A stretch of DNA of 33,026 nt from an uncultured bacterium (GCA_949293185.1 CASFCQ010000055.1:1-33026); one strand, 5' to 3'. Positions 7,283 through 15,986 are shown, numbered from the stretch's first letter. Numbers and translations: made by a program. The notes: a model not told the origin generated them from the letters alone.

Positions 7283-7699
7283 TTAATTTATTCTGTCTAA
7301 ATACTGCTGCAATATTATGCACGCACTTTTTAAGTCTACAAGTCCCTTGTTTTTTGTATATTTTTTGCCTTGCATAGCAAGTATGTTTTCTGCCTGACGG
7401 CTGGTCAGGCGTTCGTCTTCGAAAACAATTTCGATACCGGGTATTTTTATTTTTAACAGATTTGCAAAGTTTTCGCAATCCTGCGCCTGTTCTCCGATAG
7501 TGCCGTTCATATTTTTAGGCAGTCCGGCAACTATTTTTTGCACATTGTTTTGCGCACACAGCTGTGCAATCTTATCTATTGCTTTGTCTTCGGGTTCTCG
7601 GCTGATGGTTTCGCAAGGCTGTGCTGTTAATAGCAGAAAGTCGCTCAGTGCTATGCCGATACGCTTTGTTCCTATATCAAGTCCCATTACCTTGTGCAT
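7283..7699 (-). CDS. ruvX: YqgF/RuvX-family RNase H-fold nuclease (putative pre-16S rRNA nuclease)
   Basis: 138 residues, full length for the family. RNase H-like active site: Asp8 in GLDIGTKRIGIALSD, Glu96 in FEDERLTSRQAE and Asp122 in GLVDLKSACIIL, with VAGLPKNMNGTIGEQA in between. The family has been assigned to Holliday-junction resolution and to 5'-end maturation of 16S rRNA; the latter has the better experimental support in E. coli. ATG 7699 lies 3 nt past the HEAT-like gene stop with GGATG just upstream; Met5 (7687, preceded by AAGG) is a close alternative. It is part of the four-gene minus-strand operon. Confidence 0.92.
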   Translation of the reverse strand: MHKVMGLDIGTKRIGIALSDFLLLTAQPCETISREPEDKAIDKIAQLCAQNNVQKIVAGLPKNMNGTIGEQAQDCENFANLLKIKIPGIEIVFEDERLTSRQAENILAMQGKKYTKNKGLVDLKSACIILQQYLDRIN

Positions 7700-7702
7700 A
7701 AG

Positions 7703-9322
7703 TTACATCCAGTTTTCTTCTATTGTTTTTATACAGTTTTGTATGTATTTTATATCAATATTTTGCAAATCTTTGTTGGCTCGCCTTGTAAAAATAGAGG
7801 TCGCGTTTTTAAGGTTTTCGTAGCGTTCTTTCTGTGTGAGAAAATACTCATACACGCTTCTTTTCAGGATGTCGCTTATAAATTTATCTTTTACATCGGA
7901 GTTAGGAATCAAAGAGTATATTAAATCAGCAAAGGTCTGTTCTTCCGACATTTTTGCCAGATAGGCGCTTAATATCAGCCTGTTGTCAAAAATTTTCATA
8001 AAGTTTTCGCTAAAAACGCGCGCTTTGCCTTCCTCAAGAATTTTTTCAATTTCCGTGATATCACTGATTTTGTTATCAGCTATTTTATCTATTATTCCTG
8101 CAAAATCCTCGTTATGCGATGTATCAAAGAACCATTTGTTAAAATATCCTTTGTCATACAGCTGTTTTAAGAGTTCGTTGTTAAGCACGACAGTATTCAG
8201 TCCGTCTTTAAGGTTAAGCTCCTGATAATCTATATCTTTTGTAATCATTGACCATGCAGCATATTCATAAGGGATTTCTTCATATTTAAGTCGTGAGATT
8301 TTTTCTGCATTATGCAAAAGATATTTGCAAAAAGTTTCATCAACCTCAACAACCCTGTCATTTTGATAGAATTTGTTCACAATACGGTCAAATTCTTCCT
8401 CTGTAATTTCGTTAAACCCGAAACAGTCAACAATTCCGTCTATATCATTGAGCACAAGCGCAAACATTTGTATAAACGAGCTTTGATTTTTTCTTGAAAA
8501 AATCAAGCCTGTATTGCCGTGTCCGTCCGGAAAATTAACAAAACACTTGTAAACAGGTGTATCAGCAAGCAGTTTTTTGTAATATTCACCAGTAACATCC
8601 TCTTTTACTCCGGAAAGTTTTAAAAGGCTCATGCTCTTTTGTGCATTAGCTTTGACTCCAAGGTCGTCTATGTTTTCCAGCAGCGATGCAAGTACCGGAT
8701 AAGCAAGGTTGGATTTGCTTTCCCCGAGCGATTTTATGGCAAGCTGTGCAATTTTGCTGTAGGGATTGGCAAGGACGAGCGGAATGAGTATATTCGCCAG
8801 ATTATCACCGTCATAATCGTTAGCGAGAGATTCCACAAGCATTTCTTTTTCCGGTTCTGCCAGTGCGTTTATAAAATCGAGAAAATCAATCTGAGCCTCC
8901 GGATTTATTCTTGCGCTTTCCAGAAGTTTAACCGTATCCAGGTCTATTATTTCATCAGGGTTTTCAAAATATGTGAGGTACTGTTCATAGTTTACGTGTT
9001 TTCCTATTTCTCTCAGGAAGGTAACTATTTTTGCCTTTATAGAATCTTTTATCTTCGGGTTTGCCAGAGTTTCGAAAAATAATTTCTCGATTTTTTCTTT
9101 CTCAATAAGCTCGTTTAAAAGAAAAGAAATGGTGTAATCGCGCATTTCGGAGTTTTCTTTAAGCAGCTCCTTGTGCAGAATCTCAAGCACAGTGTCCTTG
9201 TCCTGTATAGTGTTAAGCTCATCAAGAGTGTTGCCCACAAAAGACAGGTCTGTTGTATTGTTTTGAAGGTTTATTATTGCAGAAAGAAGCTTTGCTCTGA
9301 TTTGAAGTTTATTTTCCGGCAT
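7703..9322 (-). CDS. hypothetical protein with HEAT-like helical repeats
   Basis: 539 residues, no family recognised. The N-terminal half (to about residue 245) is built of paired helices of HEAT/armadillo style, such as DYTISFLLNELIEKEKIEKLF- and AQLAIKSLGESKSNLAYPVLASLL-like segments. A compact segment with aromatic and Gly residues follows (FVNFPDGHGNTGLIFSRK, about 261-278), then a mainly helical acidic C-terminal half. There is no signal peptide, membrane segment or obvious catalytic motif. It starts 9 nt after the zinc-finger gene and ends 3 nt before ruvX, so it is co-expressed with them. A scaffold or binding role, perhaps in RNA or ribosome processing with RuvX, is inference from position only. 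Confidence 0.8.
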   Translation of the reverse strand: MPENKLQIRAKLLSAIINLQNNTTDLSFVGNTLDELNTIQDKDTVLEILHKELLKENSEMRDYTISFLLNELIEKEKIEKLFFETLANPKIKDSIKAKIVTFLREIGKHVNYEQYLTYFENPDEIIDLDTVKLLESARINPEAQIDFLDFINALAEPEKEMLVESLANDYDGDNLANILIPLVLANPYSKIAQLAIKSLGESKSNLAYPVLASLLENIDDLGVKANAQKSMSLLKLSGVKEDVTGEYYKKLLADTPVYKCFVNFPDGHGNTGLIFSRKNQSSFIQMFALVLNDIDGIVDCFGFNEITEEEFDRIVNKFYQNDRVVEVDETFCKYLLHNAEKISRLKYEEIPYEYAAWSMITKDIDYQELNLKDGLNTVVLNNELLKQLYDKGYFNKWFFDTSHNEDFAGIIDKIADNKISDITEIEKILEEGKARVFSENFMKIFDNRLILSAYLAKMSEEQTFADLIYSLIPNSDVKDKFISDILKRSVYEYFLTQKERYENLKNATSIFTRRANKDLQNIDIKYIQNCIKTIEENWM

Positions 9323-9331
9323 TTTGCAGTG

Positions 9332-9604
9332 TTACTCCAGTCTTGTCCAGAAGGCGTCAAGAATCTTTTGTGCCTCACCCGAAGGCATTTTATCTTCTAA
9401 AATCAGGTACTGTACGGCAATCATTGTGCATTCCGAACATATATTAACACCCGGACCTTTTACCATTTTGACAACCTGTGTGTTCGGTCTGCCGCAAAAA
9501 CTGCAGTATACTGGTTCGAATCCCTGATTATTATTTTCCTCTTTTTTAGGCTTGCTTTCGTGCTTAGCCTTGCTGAGGGATACAACTTTTTCATCATTTG
9601 ACAT
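9332..9604 (-). CDS. stand-alone ClpX-type C4 zinc-finger protein
   Basis: 90 residues. A charged, disordered N-terminal tail (1-29) precedes a zf-C4_ClpX-like module: CSFCGRP (Cys34, Cys37), MVKGPGVNICSEC (Cys56, Cys59). This matches the zinc-binding domain of the ClpX unfoldase (CxxC...GPxVxICxxC), which binds adaptors and substrates. Here there is no AAA+ domain, so it is not ClpX. AAGGA about 10 nt upstream supports ATG 9604. As first gene of the operon with the HEAT-like protein, ruvX and DUF1292, it may act as an adaptor or dimerisation module; that is inference. Confidence 0.82.
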   Translation of the reverse strand: MSNDEKVVSLSKAKHESKPKKEENNNQGFEPVYCSFCGRPNTQVVKMVKGPGVNICSECTMIAVQYLILEDKMPSGEAQKILDAFWTRLE

Positions 9605-9800
9605 ATATTAAAATCCTTATATAACGCATCCGCAAAGCGGAAAATCTTATGTGTTGAGGAGTCCGAAAATTTTTATGAAAAACAGAGTTAAACAAAAATT
9701 ATACGGATTTACACTGTTTATTGTATCTTATTTTGTCACGGTTGCCAAATATTTTTATTTTGATTATTATGTTGAAAAGTATTATAGAGTTAATATTTTT

Positions 9801-10454
9801 ATGAAGAAAGTTATACTATTAATTACTATATTATTTGTTTCTGTAATATCAACGGCATGCATTAATAATCTTGCCGTGCAAGAGTTGAATAACAAAGCTC
9901 AGGAATATATGGCAGCGGGAGAAACAGACAAAGCTATCAGCCGCCTGCGCTCCAGTATTGACCTTGATTCCAGTATATTTGAAACTCACTATAATCTCGG
10001 GGTTGCATTGATTTCTGCTCATGAGTATAAAGAAGCTCAGGAAGCACTAAAAAATGCGCTGAAGCTAAAACCCGATTATGCAGACGCCTACTATTCTTTA
10101 GCTATGGCTTACGAAGAAGAGGGGTTTGCAATAATTAATGCCGGCAATGAAGAATTGCAAGACACTGATGATGCGCAAAATATTGACCCCGCCCAAAAAA
10201 GAGAGTTGACCCAGAGCCAGAAAGAAGAGATTGTAGGACTTTTTAATTCTGCAATAGATAATTACAATACATATCTTACTAAAAAAACTGATGACCCTGA
10301 CAAAGAAAAGATTGAATCTCAGGTTACATATCTCAATAACCGTATACAGGAGTACAACGGTTTAAAATCCGGCGAGATTGAAGATTTAAGACAAATTAAA
10401 CAAAACCGTCAAGCGTCTTTGGATTCTGAATCAGAATTGGGTGATGAAGAGTAA
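9801..10454 (+). CDS. TPR lipoprotein
   Basis: 217 residues from the chosen start. Lipoprotein signal MKKVILLITILFVSVISTAC, with Cys20 as the lipidated residue (lipobox STAC, an acceptable but not ideal form). Two to three TPR units follow (AAGETDKAISRLRSSIDLD, THYNLGVALISAHEYKEAQE, DAYYSLAMAYEEEGF) over about 31-115, then an acidic helical tail. The frame stays open upstream to 9651, but that extension lacks a ribosome site and would bury the signal peptide, so 9801 is preferred although its own ribosome site is weak. The stop overlaps the lgt start by one base; lgt encodes the enzyme that would lipidate this protein. Confidence 0.8.
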   Translation: MKKVILLITILFVSVISTACINNLAVQELNNKAQEYMAAGETDKAISRLRSSIDLDSSIFETHYNLGVALISAHEYKEAQEALKNALKLKPDYADAYYSLAMAYEEEGFAIINAGNEELQDTDDAQNIDPAQKRELTQSQKEEIVGLFNSAIDNYNTYLTKKTDDPDKEKIESQVTYLNNRIQEYNGLKSGEIEDLRQIKQNRQASLDSESELGDEE

Positions 10455-11242
10455 TGCAATCTCCGCCGTCTTCTGTTCTGGTAAGCATTAACGGTTTTAG
10501 CATTCATTATTACGGATTGATAATGTTTTGTGCAATTGCTGCAGGTATTTTGGTTATGCGCTTTGTCGCAAAAAAATATTATAAAGGCATTAGTACGGAA
10601 ATACTTCTGGATATGCTGCCTGCAGTTATTCTTTGTGCAATTTTAGGGGCAAGGCTTTATTATGTAGTTATGGACTGGAGATATTTCAGCAGCCACCTTG
10701 GTGAAATTTTTGCACTCTGGCATGGAGGAATGTCTATACATGGCGCAATTTTGGGCGGTGTATTGAGCGGTTTAATTTATACCAAAATAAAAAAAATAAA
10801 CTTTTTAAAATACGCGGATATTTTTGTTTACGGTCTTAGTATCGGTCAGGCAATAGGACGTTTCGGCAATTATTTTAACTGCGAGGCGTTTGGAAAACCA
10901 TGCTCAATTCCCTTTATAAAACTATTTATACCGCTGCCTTACAGACCTTACGGGTATGAAAGTTATGAGTATTTTCATCCTGCTTTTTTATATGAATCAT
11001 TGTGGGATATAGCGGTATTTTTGTTATTATTTTTCGTGATAAGAAAAATCACCGGACTAAAAGACGGGGTGATTTTCTTTTCGTATTTGATTTTATATTC
11101 AATCGGACGAATAGCAATAGAAGCTTGCCGACTGGACAGCGTACGCAATATTTTTGGTATAGAAATTGCCCATATTGCCTCTTTAGTTCTTATTTTTGCA
11201 GGGGTTGCTGGCATCATTTTTCTTTACAAAAAAGCAAAATAG
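10454..11242 (+). CDS. lgt: prolipoprotein diacylglyceryl transferase
   Basis: 262-residue polytopic membrane enzyme that transfers diacylglycerol from phosphatidylglycerol to the lipobox Cys of prolipoproteins. Family marks: IHYYGLIMFCAI at 17-28, LGARLYYVVMDW, WHGGMSIHGAILGG at 89-102 and the Lgt signature GRFGNYFNCEAFG at 135-147, with the essential Arg136 and Asn139, then HPAFLYESLWD. About seven hydrophobic helices are visible. The ATG overlaps the stop of the preceding lipoprotein gene (TAATG), so the two are translationally coupled. A 14-bp palindrome AGTAAAATTTTACT spans the stop codon. Confidence 0.95.
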   Translation: MQSPPSSVLVSINGFSIHYYGLIMFCAIAAGILVMRFVAKKYYKGISTEILLDMLPAVILCAILGARLYYVVMDWRYFSSHLGEIFALWHGGMSIHGAILGGVLSGLIYTKIKKINFLKYADIFVYGLSIGQAIGRFGNYFNCEAFGKPCSIPFIKLFIPLPYRPYGYESYEYFHPAFLYESLWDIAVFLLLFFVIRKITGLKDGVIFFSYLILYSIGRIAIEACRLDSVRNIFGIEIAHIASLVLIFAGVAGIIFLYKKAK

Positions 11243-11450
11243 TAAAATTTTACTGCACTTTTTAATATAATTTCTGATTATTAAGTTATATAGTTTTGTA
11301 AATATTACCCATGAGGATTAACTCTGTGGGGTTATATTTTATAAATAATTGTGATATAACTATATATAATACAGACTTTTGGGAAGTCGATAATAAATAT
11401 ATATTTAAAACTAAAGCGTCACAGCGCGAAACGAAAAAGGAGAGATATTT

Positions 11451-13137
11451 ATGACAGTTGGTCAATTCGTGTTCATGTTACACTCCCACCTTCCGTATTA
11501 CAGAAAAGCAGGCATGTGGCCGTTCGGATGTCCCTTTGCTTAATGCGATTTCAGAATTATATGAAGACGAGGGGATTAAAGCAAAATTAACAGTCGGTAT
11601 TACCCCGATTCTGGCAGAACAATTAAACGATGAACACCTGCAAAACGGGTTTATCGAATATTTGGATACACGTATTAAAGCGGTTTCAAAGGATTTGGAA
11701 AGATATCCTGATCCGGAAGTTGCTCATTCGCAGCACTTAAAATATCTGGCAAAATACTATTTTGACTGGTTTAATCACATCAAAGACAGCTTTGTAAACA
11801 AATACCACAAAGATTTAATCAGTGCGTTCAAAAAATATCAGGATTTAGGCTGTATTGAAATCACAACATCAGGTGCTACTCACGGATTTTCTCCGTTATT
11901 GGCTACTGATACAAACCTCAATGCACAGTTCAAAGTAGGTTCTGATACAACAAAAAGACTTTTCGGCAAAAAAGCTAAAGGCTGCTGGCTGCCGGAATGT
12001 GCTTACAGACAGGGTTATGAATATATTGGCAAAGACGGTGAGAAAAAATGGCGTCCTGCTATAGAAGTAACTCTGCAGAATAATGATATTGAATACTTCT
12101 TTACAGAATCTCATGTAATTGAAGGCGGAAACTCTATCGGCAACAGACGTGTAATCGGTGTTTACGGTAATATCGAGTACATTCCTCTGCCTGAAAGAGA
12201 GCCAACAGGTTATGATACATATTCTGCTTACTGGCTGCCTGATGCTCAGGTCGCTGTTATGGGCAGAAATGACAGAGCAGGATTCCAGGTTTGGTCGGCT
12301 GCTGACGGATATCCCGGTGATGGCTGCTACAGAGAGTTCCACAAAAAAGACGACAAATCAGGTGCTCACTATTGGAGAATCACTTCTTCAACAACTGACC
12401 TCGGTGACAAAATGCTTTATGACCCTGTTCTGGCAATGTCACAGGTCAATCTGAACTCTGACCACTACACAACTTTGATTTATCACTTATTGAACGATTA
12501 CAAACTTTCTCATAACAAAGAAGGTCTTGTAATGGTATCATTCGATACAGAGTTGTTCGGACACTGGTGGTTTGAAGGTGTTGAATTTATTAAACAGGTA
12601 ATCAGAAAATTCAACAATTACCTTCCTCAGGTTGAAAGAATGACAGCAGGCGAATACCTTAAGGCTCATCCGCCAACCGAAGCTATTCAGATTCCTGAAT
12701 CTTCTTGGGGACAGGGCGGTCACTTCTATGTATGGCAAAACCATCTTACAGAATGGATGTGGCCTATTATCCACGGTTGTGAAAAACGTATTATTGATAT
12801 TGTTTCTAAATATGAAAAAATACCCGAGGATAAAGTTTTGCACAGAGCTTTGAACCAGCTTGCAAGAGAAAACTTGCTGCTGCAAAGTTCAGATTGGCCT
12901 TTCCTTATCACTACATGGCAGGCTAAAGACTATGCAACAGACAGATTCAGAGAGCACGTTGAAAGATTCGAAACTATTGCGGATATGATTGATTCCGGAA
13001 ATATTGATGAACACAAACTTCAAGAAATCGAATCTATTGACAATTGCTTCCCTGTAATCGATTACAGAGTCTATCTGCCGATTGAAGAAGGCAAGATTCC
13101 GCAACAGGAAGAAAAGCTAAAACCGTTATATGAATAA
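11451..13137 (+). pseudogene. GH57 1,4-alpha-glucan branching enzyme (DUF1957 type), frameshifted by a small deletion near the 5' end
   Basis: ATG 11451 has a strong site (AAGGAGAG) and encodes MTVGQFVFMLHSHLPYYRKA then GMWPFG, the correct GH57 N-terminus with the HxHLP motif, but runs into TAA at 11541-11543. The body continues in the +1 frame from about 11535 as VPLLNAISELYEDEGIKAKL to 13137. Homologues I recall have about a dozen residues (EEWLYEA-x-x-ETY-like) between WPFG and (V/I)PLL, so about 35 nt appear to be missing, giving the frame change. The rest looks healthy: nucleophile Glu in WLPECAY (GAA at 11995), acid Asp in FDTELFGHWWFEG (12544) and the C-terminal SSWGQGGHFYVWQNHLTEW. 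The enzyme would make alpha-1,6 branches in glycogen. An assembly error is a real alternative; the TTG at 11458 is not a credible start. Confidence 0.8.
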
Positions 13138-13153
13138 TTAGCGTACAATATTT

Positions 13154-13185
13154 AAAAAGCGTTATCTTTTAAGATAACGCTTTTT
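13154..13185. terminator. bidirectional intrinsic terminator between GH57 (+) and histidine kinase (-)
   Basis: A perfect 15-bp stem, AAAAAGCGTTATCTT with its complement, around a 2-nt TT loop (13154-13168 and 13171-13185). It ends in T-runs on both strands, as expected between convergent genes. Confidence 0.9.
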
Positions 13186-13190
13186 ATTTT

Positions 13191-14300
13191 TTAAACCAAA
13201 GCCGGATTAATGTTTTTTTTGAAGGGCAGTTTTACAAGGACTTCGCACCCTGAATTTTGGGCATTTTTTATCTCTATAGAACCATTATGAGCCTCAAGAA
13301 TTTTTTTGCTTATAAAAAGCCCAAGCCCTGCACTCACTTTTTTGAACCTTTTGTTATATGCCTGAGGATTCTTAAAAAGATTTTGTATTTTTTCGTTATC
13401 AATTCCTTTGCCTTCATCTTTTATTGAGATAAGTATATTTTGCCGGTAACTGCTTATTGTTAAACAGATTGTTGAATTTTTAGGCGAATATTCTGATGCA
13501 TTTGTCAGCAAATTTTTTAAAACCAGTTTTATTGTTTCTTCATCATAAATAAAACAATCATCCTGTATGTTAGAATGTACTTTTATAGTTTGTTCTGCTG
13601 ATTCAAGCATATATTTTATATCATTTACACAGCTTTCTACAGATTTTTTAATCGAATTCAGTTGTTGTTTTAAAACCAGTCCTTCTGTTTCTATCTTTAA
13701 TTTAGCCAGAACGTTATCTGTCATCCTTACCATGTATCTTGAGGAAGCCAGTATTTCTTTTAGCATTTGTTTTTGTTCTGTATTTAAATCTCCAAGAGAG
13801 CCTTCATACAATAATTCCAGTGCTCTTTCTTCCGCTCTTGCAGGAGTTTTCAGGTCATGCATAAGTGTATCGATATAATATTCTTTTTCTCTTATCCGGA
13901 GTATTTCCTGGGTATAATCATGCAGTACTATCAAATATCCGCAAAATTTGTTTTTATAAAATCTTTCGGTTATTTGAGTTTTAACATACTTACCCTCGGG
14001 TAGTACAAGCCTTAATGAAGTTTTTTGAGTTTTGCTGTTGGCATATTTTTTAATAAAAAGTATTTCTTCAATGAGGTTTCTTTTTTCGAGCAAGTCCAGA
14101 AAGTTTTCTGCATTATCATATTTTTGGGGAAATATTTTAAAGTTTCTTATTAATATATTAAAATTCTTGTCAGTGAGGATAAATTCATCGTTAGAAAATT
14201 CAAATAAAGACAGTAGTGTTCCTGAATCAACAATTGATTCATCCGACAGCATTGCAGCTGTTGATTTTAATCCTAATTTGCTTGTATTAGTCTTTTCCAT
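13191..14300 (-). CDS. soluble sensor histidine kinase (orphan)
   Basis: 369 residues. An N-terminal PAS-like region (about 30-130) is followed by a HisKA domain with His148 in MHDLKTPARAEERALELL and a HATPase_c domain with N box NLLTNASEYS (Asn267), G1 box DEGKGID (295-301) and G2 box SAGLGLFISKKI (323-334). No transmembrane segment, so it should sense a cytoplasmic signal or act through a partner. GGTGAAG about 9 nt upstream supports ATG 14300. No response regulator is encoded nearby, so its target is unknown. The adjacent permease is 88 nt upstream on the same strand; co-transcription is possible but not shown. Confidence 0.9.
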   Translation of the reverse strand: MEKTNTSKLGLKSTAAMLSDESIVDSGTLLSLFEFSNDEFILTDKNFNILIRNFKIFPQKYDNAENFLDLLEKRNLIEEILFIKKYANSKTQKTSLRLVLPEGKYVKTQITERFYKNKFCGYLIVLHDYTQEILRIREKEYYIDTLMHDLKTPARAEERALELLYEGSLGDLNTEQKQMLKEILASSRYMVRMTDNVLAKLKIETEGLVLKQQLNSIKKSVESCVNDIKYMLESAEQTIKVHSNIQDDCFIYDEETIKLVLKNLLTNASEYSPKNSTICLTISSYRQNILISIKDEGKGIDNEKIQNLFKNPQAYNKRFKKVSAGLGLFISKKILEAHNGSIEIKNAQNSGCEVLVKLPFKKNINPALV

Positions 14301-14388
14301 TCGTACTTCACCGTTAAAGATAGGATTTTTATCTTAAACCGTTTTGTTAAAAATAAGAATTACCCAACCGGCTATTTTTATTTTGTTG

Positions 14389-15213
14389 TTATTCTTTTAT
14401 TCCTCCGGCAAGTATATCTGTTATAAAGTACTTTTTGCCTAATAAGTAAACGGCAATAACAGGCATTGCGCATACAACGGAGCATGCTGTTAAATCTCCC
14501 CACATAATTGTTTCTCTAAAAGTCCCTTTAAATTGTGCAATCGCAACGGGTAGTGTTGTTATTGCATTGGAGTTTGTGACAATTAACGGCCACATAAAAC
14601 TATTCCATGTAGTAATAAATGTAAATAATGCCAGTGTTACAATTGCCGGTACTGACATCGGCAGCGCAATCGTAAAAAATATCCTTAAAACTCCGCAGCC
14701 GTCAATTTTGGCTGCTTCTTCAATTTCTGCAGATAGAGATTTGAACCATTGGCGCATCAAAAATACTCCCAATCCTCCAAAGATTCCGGGGATAATAAGA
14801 GCCTGATATGTATCTATCCAGTGAAGCTCTCTCATAAGAAAAAACAGTGGTATGATATTAACCTGCGGAGGAATCATCATTGTTACAAGAAAAATAAAAA
14901 ATATTGCATCTTTGTATTTAAATTTGCTTCTTGCAAATGCATATCCCGCCATTGCTGAAAATATAACCTGAAAAATAGTTGTTGCCAGCGCAACGAACAG
15001 GCTGTTTATAAAAAATCTAAACAGCGGAAGCTTTGTAAATATTTTTTTGTAATTGTCGATTATAAACGGGTCAGGAATAAACGACGGCGGGTAAGAAAAA
15101 ATTTGGGTATCCTTCATAAAGGAAACGGCAATAAGCCATAAAAAAGGTATAAGCATTGATAATGCGCCTATTATAAGTATAAAATAACCCGAAAATATAA
15201 GAACCCTTTTCAT
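14389..15213 (-). CDS. ABC transporter permease, carbohydrate type (MalG/UgpE-like)
   Basis: 274 residues with six hydrophobic helices. The EAA loop, EEAAKIDGCGVLRIFFTIALP, starts at 165 (Glu166-Ala-Ala168, Gly172) and marks the site that contacts the ATPase. The N-terminus (IPFLWLIAVSFMK...PPSFIPDPF...NYKKIF) is typical of the second permease of sugar or glycerol-phosphate importers. The usual partners (first permease, solute-binding protein, ATPase) are absent from the window, so it must work with proteins encoded elsewhere. There is no clear ribosome site before ATG 15213. Substrate cannot be read from sequence. Confidence 0.88.
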   Translation of the reverse strand: MKRVLIFSGYFILIIGALSMLIPFLWLIAVSFMKDTQIFSYPPSFIPDPFIIDNYKKIFTKLPLFRFFINSLFVALATTIFQVIFSAMAGYAFARSKFKYKDAIFFIFLVTMMIPPQVNIIPLFFLMRELHWIDTYQALIIPGIFGGLGVFLMRQWFKSLSAEIEEAAKIDGCGVLRIFFTIALPMSVPAIVTLALFTFITTWNSFMWPLIVTNSNAITTLPVAIAQFKGTFRETIMWGDLTACSVVCAMPVIAVYLLGKKYFITDILAGGIKE

Positions 15214-15318
15214 AGATAAATTTTAGACAAAAATCATCAGCAGTACAAATACAGATTTTTTTATTTATTATGATTTAGAAATTGCCTGATAGCTAGTGAT
15301 AGTATGTGTTAAAGCTGT

Positions 15319-15338
15319 TTTACAAATGTTTACAAATC
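15319..15338. promoter_or_regulatory. two adjacent 10-bp direct repeats (TTTACAAATG, TTTACAAATC)
   Basis: Head-to-tail copies spaced one helical turn apart in the divergent region between the permease (-) and HNH (+) genes, about 36 bp before the HNH -10 element. Turn-spaced direct repeats are typical of winged-helix (OmpR-type) regulator sites, but AT-rich sequence limits certainty. Confidence 0.3.
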
Positions 15339-15370
15339 TTGTTTTTACACTTATTTTTTTTATAAAAATA

Positions 15371-15379
15371 TGTTATACT
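15371..15379 (+). promoter_or_regulatory. extended -10 promoter of the HNH gene
   Basis: TGTTATACT matches the extended -10 form TGnTATAAT closely, which reduces the need for a -35 box. The transcript would start near 15386, about 23 nt before the start codon chosen at 15409. Confidence 0.5.
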
Positions 15380-15408
15380 ACAAATGTAACAACAAGAAAG
15401 AGTCAAAT

Positions 15409-15924
15409 ATGAATCGGGTGCTTTTAGTTAATCATGAAAACAAACCGCTTCGAATATGCAGCTGGAAGCGGGCTCTGAAATTGTTGCTAAAAGGCAAAGC
15501 CCAATGTGAAAAAAGTATTAAAAGCATAGAGGACTATATCAGTATAAACAATACTGAAATTCCTAAAGTAATACAGCTTAACTATGATGTGGCAGTTCCA
15601 TACAAGGAACTGCCATTTTGTCGAATAAATGTATATGTCAGGGATGATTACACCTGTCAGTATTGCGGGAAAAAATTGCCGCCTTCTGAATTAACGCTTG
15701 ATCATGTGTATCCAAAATCACGTTTTGGTCCGGATATATGGGAAAATATTGTAACCTGCTGTAAAGAATGCAATCAGTACAAAGCTGATAAAACTCCTAA
15801 AGAAGCCGGAATGAAACTTTTGCGTCGTCCTTTCAGACCCAAGGAGTATTTTGAATATGAAATGAAAAAATATTCTTACACTGAACAAATGTATTGGCGC
15901 AGATGGATGTATAAATCAGCATAA
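15409..15924 (+). CDS. HNH endonuclease-like protein (cyanobacterial type)
   Basis: 171 residues. The N-terminal LLVNHENKPLRICSWKRALK segment (5-24) is typical of a small HNH family common in cyanobacteria. The zinc-ribbon-flanked HNH fold follows: CQYCGKK (Cys83, Cys86), LTLDHVYPKSRFGPDIWEN (Asp98, His99, Asn113) and CCKECNQYKAD (Cys118, Cys121, Asn122). Catalytic and metal residues are in place, so nuclease activity is plausible, though the biological role of the family is not established. An upstream in-frame ATG at 15370 overlaps the probable -10 box, so 15409 is preferred; its ribosome site (AAGAAAGAG) is moderate. No intron, prophage or restriction genes lie nearby. Confidence 0.85.
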   Translation: MNRVLLVNHENKPLRICSWKRALKLLLKGKAQCEKSIKSIEDYISINNTEIPKVIQLNYDVAVPYKELPFCRINVYVRDDYTCQYCGKKLPPSELTLDHVYPKSRFGPDIWENIVTCCKECNQYKADKTPKEAGMKLLRRPFRPKEYFEYEMKKYSYTEQMYWRRWMYKSA

Positions 15925-15966
15925 GCAATCAGACCCGAATATTTATTTTTATTTATTATCGTTGTT

Positions 15967-15986
15967 GCCTGCTATAGCACGCAGGT
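15967..15986. other. short hairpin in the gap after the HNH gene
   Basis: CCTGC (15968-15972) and GCAGG (15981-15985) form a 5-bp stem with an 8-nt loop. Only isolated Ts follow, so it is a weak terminator at best. Confidence 0.2.

Noticed and set aside
9500-9530. GGTTCGAATCC, like a tRNA T-loop
   Set aside because: It lies inside the zinc-finger coding region (GFEPVYC) and no acceptor or anticodon arms can be drawn around it.
11458-11535. TTG start giving a continuous 559-residue GH57 frame
   Set aside because: The stretch MVNSCSCYTPTFRITEKQAC is the out-of-frame reading of the true N-terminus, which has its own ATG and strong ribosome site at 11451.
15409-15924. HNH protein as a homing endonuclease or retron/intron remnant
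   Set aside because: No intron, reverse transcriptase or split host gene lies nearby, and the gene has its own promoter and matches a stand-alone family type.
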